The translations under genes were made by a program, and so were the position numbers. From NCBI RefSeq assembly GCF_039523755.1, contig NZ_BAAAFX010000011.1, positions 1 to 64,000 of the forward strand: 64,000 nucleotides of DNA. The letters are read 5' to 3'. The notes under the pieces are model-generated. The model was not told where the DNA came from. It made no database searches and was given only the letters and a program-made list of their open reading frames with translations. This document shows positions 44,321 to 54,200 of this stretch, one piece after another. Numbering within the stretch: the stretch's first letter is position 1; each line of letters starts with the position of its first letter. This DNA comes from Tatumella terrea. Lineage in GTDB: Bacteria; Pseudomonadota; Gammaproteobacteria; Enterobacterales; Enterobacteriaceae.

Positions 44321-44337
44321 CTGGCACGGCGATTGCT
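44321..44337 (+). promoter_or_regulatory. Sigma-54 promoter of the nas operon
   Basis: CTGGCACG-GCGA-TTGCT matches the -24/-12 consensus at every defined position. Transcription would start near 44349, giving a leader of about 140 bases. GCAC/GTGC half-sites lie upstream (44166-44169, 44175-44178, 44188-44191), but their spacing is not the standard N7, so NtrC sites are only possible. Confidence 0.85.
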
Positions 44338-44372
44338 TCTTCAGTAGTGAAAAACATTTAACCTGTGCTTCC

Positions 44373-44415
44373 GGCCAACGGCGGTTGTCAGCTCAGGTTC
44401 AGGACAATGGCGTCC
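44373..44415 (+). promoter_or_regulatory. Tandem hexaloop ANTAR (NasR) target in the nas leader
   Basis: Two small stems each close a six-base loop with A at position 1 and G at position 4, the ANTAR recognition pattern. The first is GGCC-AACGGC-GGTT (44373-44386), the second GGAC-AATGGC-GTCC (44402-44415). An outer pairing AACCTG (44360-44365) with CAGGTT (44394-44399) encloses the first. The second stem shares bases 44414-44415 with the base of the terminator stem, so the two structures compete. Confidence 0.72.
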
Positions 44416-44456
44416 ATCACTGCGTATTTATAACGCAGGGGTGGGCGTTTTTTTTT
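44414..44456 (+). terminator. Leader terminator (attenuator) of the nas operon
   Basis: CCATCACTGCGT (44414-44425) pairs with ACGCAGGGGTGG (44433-44444) with one mismatch and one G-T pair, followed by nine T residues (44448-44456). It should stop transcription before nasF unless NasR stabilises the upstream hexaloop stem. Confidence 0.88.
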
Positions 44457-44490
44457 GCCCGGAAATCGCCGGAGACTGAAAGGGGTGTGA

Positions 44491-45750
44491 ATGAGCCAGC
44501 AGCCAAAACCAGACAGAGCATTCTCCCGCCGGGCACTATTACAGGGCGCGGCAGCACTGACCGGCAGTCTGTTGTTGCCGGGACTGATGAACAGCGTCTA
44601 TGCGGCGGGGTCCGACGCGCCGGAATTAACTACGCTTCGGGTCGGTTTTATCCCCCTGACCGATTGTGCATCTGTAGTGATGGCTGCGGCAAAAGGGTTC
44701 GATAAAAAATATGGTATCCGGATTGTGCCGGAGAAGCAGGCCAGCTGGGCCACCGTCCGGGACAAAATCCTGTCCGGTGAGCTGGATGCTGCCCATATTC
44801 TGTATGGTGAGTTATACGGTTTGCATATGGGCCTGGCCGGGCCCGCTACCCCGATGGCTTGCCTGATGACGCTGAACCAGAATGGTCAGGGGATCACCCT
44901 GTCGAATCAGTTGAGGGATGCCGGTATTACTGATCTAACTGCACTGCAGCGGCACATGACTACCCGCCCGCCAGGCACTTACACCTTTGCCCAGACATTT
45001 CCCACCGGTAACCATGCAATGTGGCTCTATTACTGGCTGGCGAGTGCCGGGATCCATCCGTTACAGAAAATCCGTAGTCTGGTCGTTCCGCCACCGCAAA
45101 TGGTCGTCAATATGAAGATTGGCAATATGCAGGGCTGCTGTGTCGGTGAACCCTGGAACCAGCGCGCCATCAGTGAAAATATTGGTTTTACTGCTGCCAC
45201 CTCTCAGCATATCTGGCCCGATCATCCGGAAAAAATACTGGGCACCCGCGCCGATTGGGTCAATGCCCATCCTCATACTGCCCGGGCGCTTACCGCGGCT
45301 ATCCTGGAGGCAGCCCGCTGGATAGATGCCAGTGACGATAACCGGCGCGAAACGGCCCGGGTCATTGCCGGACGGGCGGTGATCAATACCAATGTGAATA
45401 TCATTACCGGACGCATGCTGGGTCAGTATGAAAACGGCCTCGGGCAGCGCTGGCAGGATGCACATGCCATGCGTTTCTATCGTGACGGGGAAGTCAGCTA
45501 TCCGTGGCTGTCCGACGGCATGTGGTTCCTGACGCAACACCGTCGCTGGGGACTCCTGAAAACCGATCCTGATTATCTTGCCGTTGCACAACAAATCAAT
45601 CGTATCGATATCTACAAACAGGCTGCGGCTGCGGCCGGAAATGTGCCGTTACCCGCCAGTGATATGCGCAGCAGCGTACTGATGGACGGAAAACGCTGGG
45701 ACGGGAGCGATCCTGTCGGTTATCTCAATAGCTTTAGTGTTAAACAATGA
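44491..45750 (+). CDS. nasF: NasF, periplasmic nitrate-binding protein of an ABC transporter
   Basis: Substrate-binding protein of 419 residues in the NrtA/CmpA family. The twin-arginine signal is SRRALLQGAAALTG (about 12-25), with cleavage near YAAGSD (about residue 41). GFIPLTDCASVVMAAAKGFDKKYGI is the family N-terminal block, and HPHTARALTAAI is in the C-terminal lobe. GGGG lies before the ATG. Its stop overlaps the nasE start by four bases. Confidence 0.93.
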   Translation: MSQQPKPDRAFSRRALLQGAAALTGSLLLPGLMNSVYAAGSDAPELTTLRVGFIPLTDCASVVMAAAKGFDKKYGIRIVPEKQASWATVRDKILSGELDAAHILYGELYGLHMGLAGPATPMACLMTLNQNGQGITLSNQLRDAGITDLTALQRHMTTRPPGTYTFAQTFPTGNHAMWLYYWLASAGIHPLQKIRSLVVPPPQMVVNMKIGNMQGCCVGEPWNQRAISENIGFTAATSQHIWPDHPEKILGTRADWVNAHPHTARALTAAILEAARWIDASDDNRRETARVIAGRAVINTNVNIITGRMLGQYENGLGQRWQDAHAMRFYRDGEVSYPWLSDGMWFLTQHRRWGLLKTDPDYLAVAQQINRIDIYKQAAAAAGNVPLPASDMRSSVLMDGKRWDGSDPVGYLNSFSVKQ

Positions 45751-46640
45751 GTGAGGCAACGATGAAACATCAGGCTGAAGTGCCCCCGGGCGTTGCTGCG
45801 CTGCCAGCGACCGCCGTCTCTGAAAGCATCACCCCGGTGCTGACGCGCCCCCGTGGCCGTCTTCCGGTGGCCGCCCGCCTCTTCAGGCGTCTGTTTGCCG
45901 GGGCCGTGGGAATTCTATTGTTGCTCTGTGGCTGGCAAGTCGTCGCATTGAACAGTCATGATTTTCCGACTCCCTGGCAAACCTGGCAGGCCGCGATACC
46001 GGTCTTCGCACACCCCTTTTACATCGCCGGACCGAATGACCAGGGGATCGGCTGGAATGTGCTGGCATCGTTAAAACGCGTGGCGATCGGGTTTGGTCTT
46101 GCGGCGCTGGTGGGGATCCCGGTCGGGTTTCTGATCGGCCGTTTTCGCTTTATCGCTGACATGTTAAATCCGGTCATTTCACTGTTACGCCCTGTCAGTC
46201 CGCTGGCCTGGCTGCCTATCGGTTTACTGATTTTTCAGCGCGCTGACCCGGCCTCTTACTGGACCATTTTCATCTGTTCGGTCTGGCCGATGATCCTGAA
46301 TACCGCCGAAGGTGTCCGGATGATCCCGGATGACTATCTGAACGTTGCCAGGGTCCTGCGGCTTTCTGAACTGACGGTCATGCGCAAAATTTTATTTCCG
46401 GCGGTGTTACCGAACATCCTGACGGGGATGCGCCTCTCTATCGGCATTGCCTGGCTGGTCATTGTCGCCGCCGAAATGCTGACCGGTGGAATGGGGATTG
46501 GGTTCTGGATCTGGAACGAATGGAACAACCTGAATGTGGAACACATTATCATCGCCATTTTCATTATCGGGCTGGTCGGGTTACTGCTCGAGCAGTGTCT
46601 GATGTGGGTCGCGCGTCGTTTCAGTTATGAAAAGCGTTAA
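45747..46640 (+). CDS. nasE: NasE, nitrate ABC transporter permease
   Basis: Inner-membrane permease of 297 residues with six or so hydrophobic helices, in the NrtB family. The EAA-type loop is around LRLSELTVMRKILFPAVLPNILTGM (about 206-230). A short N-terminal cytoplasmic stretch of about 50 residues precedes helix 1. It is translationally coupled to nasF. Confidence 0.93.
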   Translation: MSEATMKHQAEVPPGVAALPATAVSESITPVLTRPRGRLPVAARLFRRLFAGAVGILLLLCGWQVVALNSHDFPTPWQTWQAAIPVFAHPFYIAGPNDQGIGWNVLASLKRVAIGFGLAALVGIPVGFLIGRFRFIADMLNPVISLLRPVSPLAWLPIGLLIFQRADPASYWTIFICSVWPMILNTAEGVRMIPDDYLNVARVLRLSELTVMRKILFPAVLPNILTGMRLSIGIAWLVIVAAEMLTGGMGIGFWIWNEWNNLNVEHIIIAIFIIGLVGLLLEQCLMWVARRFSYEKR

Positions 46641-46650
46641 GGAGAAGAAT

Positions 46651-47445
46651 ATGCCTGCTAATCCGATCATTCAGGTCCAGCAAGTCAGCCAGCAGTTTTC
46701 AACCGCCAGCGGTGATTTTCTGGCGCTGGATAATGTGAGTTTTGATATCGCCGCCGGCGAGTGTGTCAGTCTGATCGGTCATTCAGGTTGCGGTAAATCG
46801 ACGTTACTCAACCTGATTGCCGGCCTGACCTTTCCCACGCTGGGAGGGCTGCTCTGTCATAACCGCGAAATAGAAGGGCCTGGCCCGGAACGGGCTGTGG
46901 TCTTCCAGAACCATTCATTACTGCCCTGGCTGACTGCCTACGAGAATGTTGCGTTGGCCGTGCAACAGGTCTTTCGTGGGCAGATGAGTAAAGCCGAAAT
47001 GAAAGCATGGATCCTCCATAATTTGCGGCTGGTTCATATGGATCATGCGGCAGACAAACGGCCGGATGAAATCTCAGGGGGGATGAAGCAACGGGTCGGG
47101 ATTGCCCGGGCCCTGGCGATGAAACCTTCAGTATTACTGATGGATGAACCTTTCGGTGCACTGGATGCACTGACGCGTGCCCATCTGCAGGATGCTGTGA
47201 TGGATATTCAGCGGCAACTGCGTACCACCATTGTGCTGATTACGCACGATGTTGATGAAGCCGTTCTGCTGTCCGATCGGGTATTTATGATGACCAACGG
47301 TCCTGCCGCGACGGTCGGGGAAGTCATGACGGTTGATCTGGAGCGGCCCCGTTCCCGGGTGTCACTGGCGAACGACCCCCGGTATCAGCAATACCGCCAG
47401 CAGGTGTTGCAATTCCTGTATGAAAAACAACCTAAGGCTGCCTGA
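46651..47445 (+). CDS. nasD: NasD, nitrate ABC transporter ATP-binding protein
   Basis: ATPase of 264 residues (NrtD-like). Walker A is GHSGCGKST, the signature is ISGGMKQRVG, and Walker B is VLLMDEPFGALD. The start at 46651 is chosen because AAGGAGAAG precedes it; an ATG at 46627 inside the nasE end is also in frame. ABC motifs and the switch His (THDVDEA) are complete. Confidence 0.94.
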   Translation: MPANPIIQVQQVSQQFSTASGDFLALDNVSFDIAAGECVSLIGHSGCGKSTLLNLIAGLTFPTLGGLLCHNREIEGPGPERAVVFQNHSLLPWLTAYENVALAVQQVFRGQMSKAEMKAWILHNLRLVHMDHAADKRPDEISGGMKQRVGIARALAMKPSVLLMDEPFGALDALTRAHLQDAVMDIQRQLRTTIVLITHDVDEAVLLSDRVFMMTNGPAATVGEVMTVDLERPRSRVSLANDPRYQQYRQQVLQFLYEKQPKAA

Positions 47446-47498
47446 GTTCCGGCAGTAAACCGTGTCAAGCAACAGCCTGTCGCTGTGGGAGTAGGGTT

Positions 47499-50408
47499 AT
47501 GAATCAACCGGTATTAGTGGTCATCGGGCATGGTATGGTCAGCCACTATTTTCTGGAGCAACTGGCAGAGCGTCAATTGCATACTCAGTATCAGATTATT
47601 GTATTCGGGGAAGAAGAATACCCGGCCTATGATCGCGTCCACCTGTCGGAGTATTTTTCCGGTCGTACTGCCGGGTCATTGTCTCTGGCAGAAGAGGGAT
47701 TTTTCACCCGCACCGGCATTGAATTACGCACAGGTCACCAGATAACGGCTATCGATCTGCAGGAAAAAACCGTGACGGATGCTGCCGGAAATAGCCTTCA
47801 CTACGATCAACTGGTCCTGGCGACAGGTTCTTATGCCTTTGTCCCCCCCATCCCGGGTCATGACCGGCCCGGTTGTCTGGTCTACCGCACGCTCAGCGAC
47901 CTGGATGCCATCAGCCGTCAGGCGAGCCGGTCGACGGTCGGGGTCGTGATTGGTGGCGGACTGCTGGGACTGGAAGCCGCCAATGCGTTATTACAATCCG
48001 GTCTGGAAACCCACGTGGTTGAGTTTTCACCGCGCCTGATGGCGGTACAGCTGGATGATGACGGTGCCTCAATGTTGCAGAAGAAAATTGCTGCCCTGGG
48101 CGTCCGGGTACATACCGCCCGGCAGACCGTCGAAATTACCGACGGTGAGCAGTTGCAACATAAACTCTGTTTTACCGATGGCACCGAGCTGGAAACCGAC
48201 CTGGTGCTGTTTTCTGCGGGGATCCGTCCGCGTGATGAGCTTGCCGCGAGTGCGGGACTGGAAAAAGGTCCTCGTGGCGGCATCATCATTGACGATTACT
48301 GTCTGACCTCAGACCCGTCGGTTTCGGCCATTGGTGAGTGTGCTCTCTGGCAGGGTAAAATTTTTGGTCTGGTCGCGCCAGGATATCAGATGGCTCGTTG
48401 TCTGGCCGACCGGCTGGCAGAGAAAGCCACAGCCTTTACCGGCGCGGATATGAGTACCAAACTGAAACTGTTAGGTGTGGAGGTTGCCTCTGTCGGTGAT
48501 GCCCATGGAGCGACGCCGGGGAGCCAGAGTTATCAGTGGATTGATGGTCCGGCGCGGATTTATAAGAAAATTGTGGTCTCTGAAGACGGCAAAACATTGC
48601 TGGGTGCGGTACTGGTCGGCGACAGTTCAGATTATAGCGATTTATTACAGCGGATGCTGAATGCCATCCCTCTGCCGGCGAATCCGGAAAGTCTGATTTT
48701 ACCGGTATCGGAAGGCGGAGCGCCGGCGGGTGTCGGCGTGGCATTATTGCCGGAAAGTGCACAGATTTGTTCCTGCCACAATGTCTCTAAAGGCGATATT
48801 TCTGACGCTGTCCGTGGCGGATGCACCGATATGAACGCGCTGAAAAGCTGTACCCGGGCCGGCACCGGGTGTGGTGGCTGTGTTCCTTTACTGAAGCAGG
48901 TGATGGAACATGAACTGGAAGCCCTGGGTGTGGAAGTTAAGAAGGATGTCTGTAGCCACTTTGCCTGGTCGCGCCAGGAACTCTATCACCTGATCCGGGT
49001 CAATAATATCCGCACTTTTGATGCGCTGATCCGGCAATACGGGCACGGACGGGGGTGTGAGATTTGCCGGCCTCTGGCGGGTTCGCTGCTGGCCTCCTGC
49101 TGGAATGACTATGTCTTACAGCCGCAGCATGTGTCGCTGCAGGATACCAATGACCGTTTCCTGGGGAATATCCAGAAAGACGGCACCTATTCCGTCGTAC
49201 CGCGCATACCGGCCGGTGAAATTACCCCGGAAGGATTAATCACCCTCGGTCAGGTGGCCCGGCGCTATAACCTGTACACCAAAATTACCGGCGGACAGCG
49301 CGTTGATCTGTTCGGTGCGCGTCTTGAGCAACTGCCTGCTATCTGGCAGGAATTGCTGGAAGCCGGATTTGAGACCGGTCATGCCTACGGTAAGTCTCTG
49401 CGTACCGTCAAATCCTGCGTCGGATCGACCTGGTGCCGTTATGGCGTACAGGATTCCACCGCGCTCGCCATCCGGCTGGAGAATCGCTACAAGGGCTTGC
49501 GTTCGCCCCACAAAATAAAAATGGCCGTTTCCGGGTGTACCCGGGAGTGTGCGGAGGCGCAGGGAAAAGATATCGGAGTGATTGCTACCGATAAAGGCTG
49601 GAACCTCTATGTCTGCGGCAATGGCGGAATGAAACCCCGGCATGCCGATCTCTTTGCTTCCGACCTGGACACTGACACGTTGATCCGCGTGATTGACCGG
49701 ACCCTGATGTTTTATCTCCGCACGGCCGATCGCCTGCAGCGAACCAGCAACTGGCTGGATAATCTGGACGGCGGGGTGGCCTATCTGCGTCAGGTCATCC
49801 TTGACGACAGTCTGGGCCTGGCGGACACGCTGGACCAGGAAATGCAGCAGATTGTCGACACCTACCAGTGCGAGTGGCAGACCACTCTCGACGATCCCCG
49901 GTCACGGCAACTGTTCCGTGCCTTTATTAACAGTGATCAGCCGGACGAAGCGGTGGTGATGGTGCCGGAGCGTGGACAGATGCGCCCGGCGGCACCTTCA
50001 GAAAAGCCAGGGTTAGCGATAAGCGAAGAGCCGGCAGATGAATGGGTCACCGTCGGGCGGCTTGACGATATTCCGCCGGATACCGGGAGGGCAGCACGTC
50101 TGGGCCGCCAGCAGATTGCGGTTTTCCGTCTGGGGGAAGAACAACCGGAAGTGTATGCACTGGATAATCTTGAGCCAGGCAGCGGGGCAAATGTGCTGGC
50201 CCGCGGCATTCTTGGCGACGATGACGGTATCCCGCTGGTGATTTCGCCGTTATACAAAAAACGACTGCGGTTAACCGATGGTATCAGTCCGGATGACAGT
50301 ACCGTCCGGGTCCGCTGCTGGCCGGTACGCGTTGAGAACGGGATGATCAGCGTACAACGCCGGCCGGTCTCCGAATCACTGCCACAAACCGCGCTTCCGG
50401 TTTCCTGA
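47499..50408 (+). CDS. nasB: Assimilatory NAD(P)H nitrite reductase, fused large and small subunits
   Basis: Cytoplasmic nitrite reductase of 969 residues making ammonium. Domains: FAD/NAD(P)H pyridine nucleotide oxidoreductase (about 1-330; VVIGGGLLGLEAANALLQ), BFD-like [2Fe-2S] domain with ICSCHNVSKGDI and CTRAGTGCGGC (about 425-470), a possible second BFD-like part (GHGRGCEICRP), sirohaem/[4Fe-4S] half-domains with cysteines in SCVGSTWC and GCTRECAEA, and a C-terminal NirD-type Rieske-like domain (about 870-965). NirD is a separate protein in E. coli; the fusion matches Klebsiella NasB. The NirD-like part lacks Rieske cysteines, as expected. Confidence 0.93.
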   Translation: MNQPVLVVIGHGMVSHYFLEQLAERQLHTQYQIIVFGEEEYPAYDRVHLSEYFSGRTAGSLSLAEEGFFTRTGIELRTGHQITAIDLQEKTVTDAAGNSLHYDQLVLATGSYAFVPPIPGHDRPGCLVYRTLSDLDAISRQASRSTVGVVIGGGLLGLEAANALLQSGLETHVVEFSPRLMAVQLDDDGASMLQKKIAALGVRVHTARQTVEITDGEQLQHKLCFTDGTELETDLVLFSAGIRPRDELAASAGLEKGPRGGIIIDDYCLTSDPSVSAIGECALWQGKIFGLVAPGYQMARCLADRLAEKATAFTGADMSTKLKLLGVEVASVGDAHGATPGSQSYQWIDGPARIYKKIVVSEDGKTLLGAVLVGDSSDYSDLLQRMLNAIPLPANPESLILPVSEGGAPAGVGVALLPESAQICSCHNVSKGDISDAVRGGCTDMNALKSCTRAGTGCGGCVPLLKQVMEHELEALGVEVKKDVCSHFAWSRQELYHLIRVNNIRTFDALIRQYGHGRGCEICRPLAGSLLASCWNDYVLQPQHVSLQDTNDRFLGNIQKDGTYSVVPRIPAGEITPEGLITLGQVARRYNLYTKITGGQRVDLFGARLEQLPAIWQELLEAGFETGHAYGKSLRTVKSCVGSTWCRYGVQDSTALAIRLENRYKGLRSPHKIKMAVSGCTRECAEAQGKDIGVIATDKGWNLYVCGNGGMKPRHADLFASDLDTDTLIRVIDRTLMFYLRTADRLQRTSNWLDNLDGGVAYLRQVILDDSLGLADTLDQEMQQIVDTYQCEWQTTLDDPRSRQLFRAFINSDQPDEAVVMVPERGQMRPAAPSEKPGLAISEEPADEWVTVGRLDDIPPDTGRAARLGRQQIAVFRLGEEQPEVYALDNLEPGSGANVLARGILGDDDGIPLVISPLYKKRLRLTDGISPDDSTVRVRCWPVRVENGMISVQRRPVSESLPQTALPVS

Positions 50409-50432
50409 GCTTCTGACAGCGGAGATTTTCTG

Positions 50433-51269
50433 ATGAAAAAACTTAATGATTTTATCAGGGCGGCAGATAGCCGGCAGCCGGTGGAAAAAGGCACGGTCTG
50501 GCTGACCGGCGCAGGCCCGGGGGATGCAGAGCTGCTGACGCTGAAAGCGTTACGTGTCATTCAGCAGGCGGATGTGGTGGTGTATGACCGCCTGGTGTCT
50601 GCAGAAATAATGGCGCTGGTGCCTGAGACGGCGTTATGTATCGATGCGGGGAAATCCCCGGGCGATCACCGCCTCAGTCAGGCACAAATCAATCAGTTAC
50701 TGGCGGATCTGGCGTTGGCGGGACAAAAGGTGGTACGGCTGAAAGGCGGCGACCCGTTTATTTTTGGCCGTGGCGGCGAGGAAATGGTCTTCCTGCAACA
50801 GGCCGGGATCCGCTGCCATATTATTCCCGGGATCACGGCTGCGACAGGGTGTGCCGCCGCCGCAGGTCTGCCGTTAACCCACCGTGATTGTGCGCAGTCG
50901 CTGCATTTTATCACCGGATTTACCCGGTCGGCCGGGGATATTGCGGAGACCGCAGCGCTGACCCGTGCAGGACAGACACTGGTTTTTTATATGGGGCTCA
51001 GTCATAGCCTGCATTTTTGCCAGCGCCTGATCACCTCAGGGCTGGCGGGAACAACGCCACTGGCGATTATTGAAAATGGGACACGGCCGGAACAACGTTT
51101 GCTGGTAGCCACGCTGGCAACCCTGCCTGAACTGCTGGCCCGTTATCAGCCCCGGTCACCCGGGTTACTGATTATTGGTGACGTGGTCAATTATTGCCGT
51201 GAACCTGCGCTGCGGGTGGATAACACGGTGGCGGCCGGAAAGCATGCGGTAAGCGATGCGGCTGCCTGA
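50433..51269 (+). CDS. cobA: Uroporphyrinogen-III C-methyltransferase for sirohaem
   Basis: S-adenosylmethionine methyltransferase of 278 residues that makes precorrin-2. The SAM site LTGAGPGDAELLTLKAL (about 24-40), VVVYDRLVS, RLKGGDPFIFGRGGEE and PGITAATGCAA are all family motifs. It corresponds to the C-terminal half of CysG; the dehydrogenase/ferrochelatase half is not here and must come from elsewhere. Placed between nitrite and nitrate reductases, it supplies the sirohaem used by the nitrite reductase. It starts 24 bases after nasB. Confidence 0.92.
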   Translation: MKKLNDFIRAADSRQPVEKGTVWLTGAGPGDAELLTLKALRVIQQADVVVYDRLVSAEIMALVPETALCIDAGKSPGDHRLSQAQINQLLADLALAGQKVVRLKGGDPFIFGRGGEEMVFLQQAGIRCHIIPGITAATGCAAAAGLPLTHRDCAQSLHFITGFTRSAGDIAETAALTRAGQTLVFYMGLSHSLHFCQRLITSGLAGTTPLAIIENGTRPEQRLLVATLATLPELLARYQPRSPGLLIIGDVVNYCREPALRVDNTVAAGKHAVSDAAA

Positions 51270-51298
51270 TAGCAGCTCAGTAATCGGGGAAGATACGC

Positions 51299-54200
51299 AT
51301 GAGTCATGACGTAAAGCAGGTTAAAAGCGTCTGCCCTTATTGCGGGGTGGGCTGCGGTATTGTGATGCAGGTCGAAAATGACCGGATTATTAACGTCACC
51401 GGCGATAAATCCCATCCGGCGAACCGGGGGAAACTCTGTACCAAAGGGCTGACCTGCGCCGGTGCAGTCACCGCACCCGGTCGCCTGCAGCAGGCTTTTA
51501 TACGTGATCACCGGCAGCACGAGCCGGTGCAGACGACCCTGGACCTTGCGCTCCGGGAAACGGGCCGCCGTTTACGGCAGATGATTGATACCCATGGACC
51601 GGATGCGGTATCCCTGTATGTTTCCGGGCAGATGTCGCTGGAAGCCCAGTATCTGGCCAATAAACTGGCGAAAGGATTTATTACGACCCGGCATATCGAG
51701 TCTAACTCCCGGTTATGTATGGCCAGTGCCGGGAGCGGTTACAAACAGTCACTGGGGGCCGATGGCCCGCCAGGATCTTATGACGATTTCGAACAGGCCG
51801 ATCTGTTCCTGGTGATGGGTTCAAATATGGCAGACTGCCATCCGATTCTGTTCTTACGCATGATGGCCCGGGTCAAGGCCGGTGCCAGACTGATTGTGGT
51901 CGATACCCGGCGTACCGCGACGGCAGAGAAAGCCTCGCTTTTTCTGCAAATCAAGCCAGGTCAGGATCTGGTGCTGCTTAACGGCTTACTTAATCTTCTG
52001 CACTGTCATGGTCATATCGATAACGACTTTATTGAGCGCTATACAGAAGGCTGGCACGACATGCCGGAATACCTTTCAGCGTTTCCGCCGGACCGGGTGG
52101 CCGGGGTAACCGGATTGCCTGAAGACGCTATTCGCCAGGCGGCACAGTGGATAGCTGAAGCCGGTGCCTGGATGAGTTGCTGGACGATGGGCCTGAACCA
52201 GAGTGTGCAGGGAACGCAGAATACCAGCGCACTCTGTAACCTGCATCTGGCGACCGGCGCATTGTGCCGTCCGGGATGCGGCCCTTTCTCGCTGACGGGG
52301 CAGCCTAATGCGATGGGGGGCAGGGAAATGGGCTATATGGGGCCGGGATTGCCGGGGCAGCGCTCCTTACTGACAGAAAATGATCGCCGTTTTACGGAAA
52401 ATATCTGGCGGTTAGCCCCGGGGACATTACGTCCGCTGGGCGGCGAGGGCACGGTGGAGATGTTTAAGCAAATGGCAGCCGGGGAGATCAAGGCCTGCTG
52501 GATCATCTGTACCAACCCTGTCGCCAGTATGGCCGATCGCCGGCATGTGATTCAGGCGTTAGAACGCGCTGAACTGGTGATCACACAGGATGCCTTCCTG
52601 GACACAGAAACCAACCGCTATGCAGATATTCTGCTACCGGGGGCGCTCTGGGCGGAGGGAGAAGGTGTGATGATTAATTCAGAGCGCAATCTGACGCTGA
52701 TGCAGAAAGCCGTGTCTCCTCCCGGAGAGTCTCTGCCTGACTGGCAGATTATCGCCCGGGTCGCCTGTGAGATGGGATACCAACAGGACTTCGATTATCA
52801 GTCTGCGGAAGAGGTTTTTTGCGAGCTTCAGCAGTTTGCCAATCCGGTGACCGGGTACACCCTGCAGGGGGTGAGCTATCCACGCCTCAGTGACAGTCCT
52901 GTCCAGTGGCCGTCCCCGGCCGGAGACAGCGTCACACGCCATCCTGTCCGTTACCTGAGGGGTGACGTGGCGGTCGCTGATCTTTCTGCCGCCCCCGCAA
53001 TATTTTTCCCGACGCCTTCCGGTAAAGCCAGGTTCCACTGCTTCCGGGATCTTATGGTCCCCGAGCAGGCAGACAGTGAGTTTCCGTTCATCCTGAATAC
53101 CGGCCGGTTACAGCATCAGTGGCATACGATGACCAAAACAGGCCGTATTCCGGCACTGAATCAGCTGAACCCGGCACCTTTTATCGAAATTCATCCTCAG
53201 GATGCGGAACGCCTGCAGATCCGTCCTCAGCAGCCGGTAGAAATCCGTTCCCGGCGGGGATATGCCCGACTCCCGGCGAGCATCAGTCGCCGGGTCTTAC
53301 CGGGACACTGTTTCGCACCGTTTCACTGGAATGACCTTTTCGGCGAACACTGCGCGATCAATGCCGTCACCAGCGACAGTGTCGATCCGTTGTCCTTACA
53401 GCCGGCACTGAAACAATGCGCAGTATCGTTAGTTCCTGTGGCAGAAGAGAACCATAGGGTTGATGACAGCAACACCGCAGAAGCAGAACCGGCCGGAAAC
53501 GTTACCCGTTCCGTCAGTGATCTCACCGCAGAACTTTTTGCCGGTGAGCTGGGCTTATCCCGCGCACCGGCCATTGACTGGGACCCCGATGAACAGCGTT
53601 ATCTGCAGGGGTTCCTGGCGGGTCTGCAACTGGCCCCGGCAGACGCCGGGGGAAGTATCCCGTATCTGCCCGCCGGTTCACCGCTGGCTCCCGGAAAACG
53701 ACAGTGGGTAAATGGCCTGCTGGCGGGGTTATATTCACGGACCGCAGAGCCGCCGCAACCCTGTACCTCCGCCAGCCAGCGTGCCGAAGTAAGGGTGTTG
53801 TGGTGTTCGACGACCGGCAATGCGGAGTCTCTGGCGGCACGTTGCGTCCGGCAACTGACGGACGCCGGGATCCCGGCCGAAGCCAGCTGTATGGCTGGTA
53901 CGGAAGTGTCGCAGTTAGTCGTGGCAGAACATGTGTTGCTGGTGGCCAGTACCTTCGGGGATGGAGATCCTCCCGAAAATGGTTCGGCTTTCTGGCAGGC
54001 TCTTGCCTCGGAGTCGGCGCCACGGCTGGAATCTCTGCATTTTTCGGTGCTGGCTTTAGGCGACAGCAGTTATGATCAGTTCTGCGGGTTCGGCCGTTTA
54101 CTGGATGAGCGATTATCAGCTCTGGGGGCGACACGGCTTCTGCCTCATGCTGAGTGTGACGGGGCCGATCTGGCACCGGCCAGTCAATGGCTCTCGGGGA

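Noticed and set aside
49937..50560. Open frame of 207 codons on the minus strand over the nasB end and the cobA start
   Set aside because: Crosses two clear genes in antisense, Ser/Arg-rich, no recognisable domain.
53523..54176. Open frame of 217 codons on the minus strand within nasA
   Set aside because: Antisense to the GC-rich flavodoxin and linker part; the arginine- and proline-rich composition is typical of a shadow frame.
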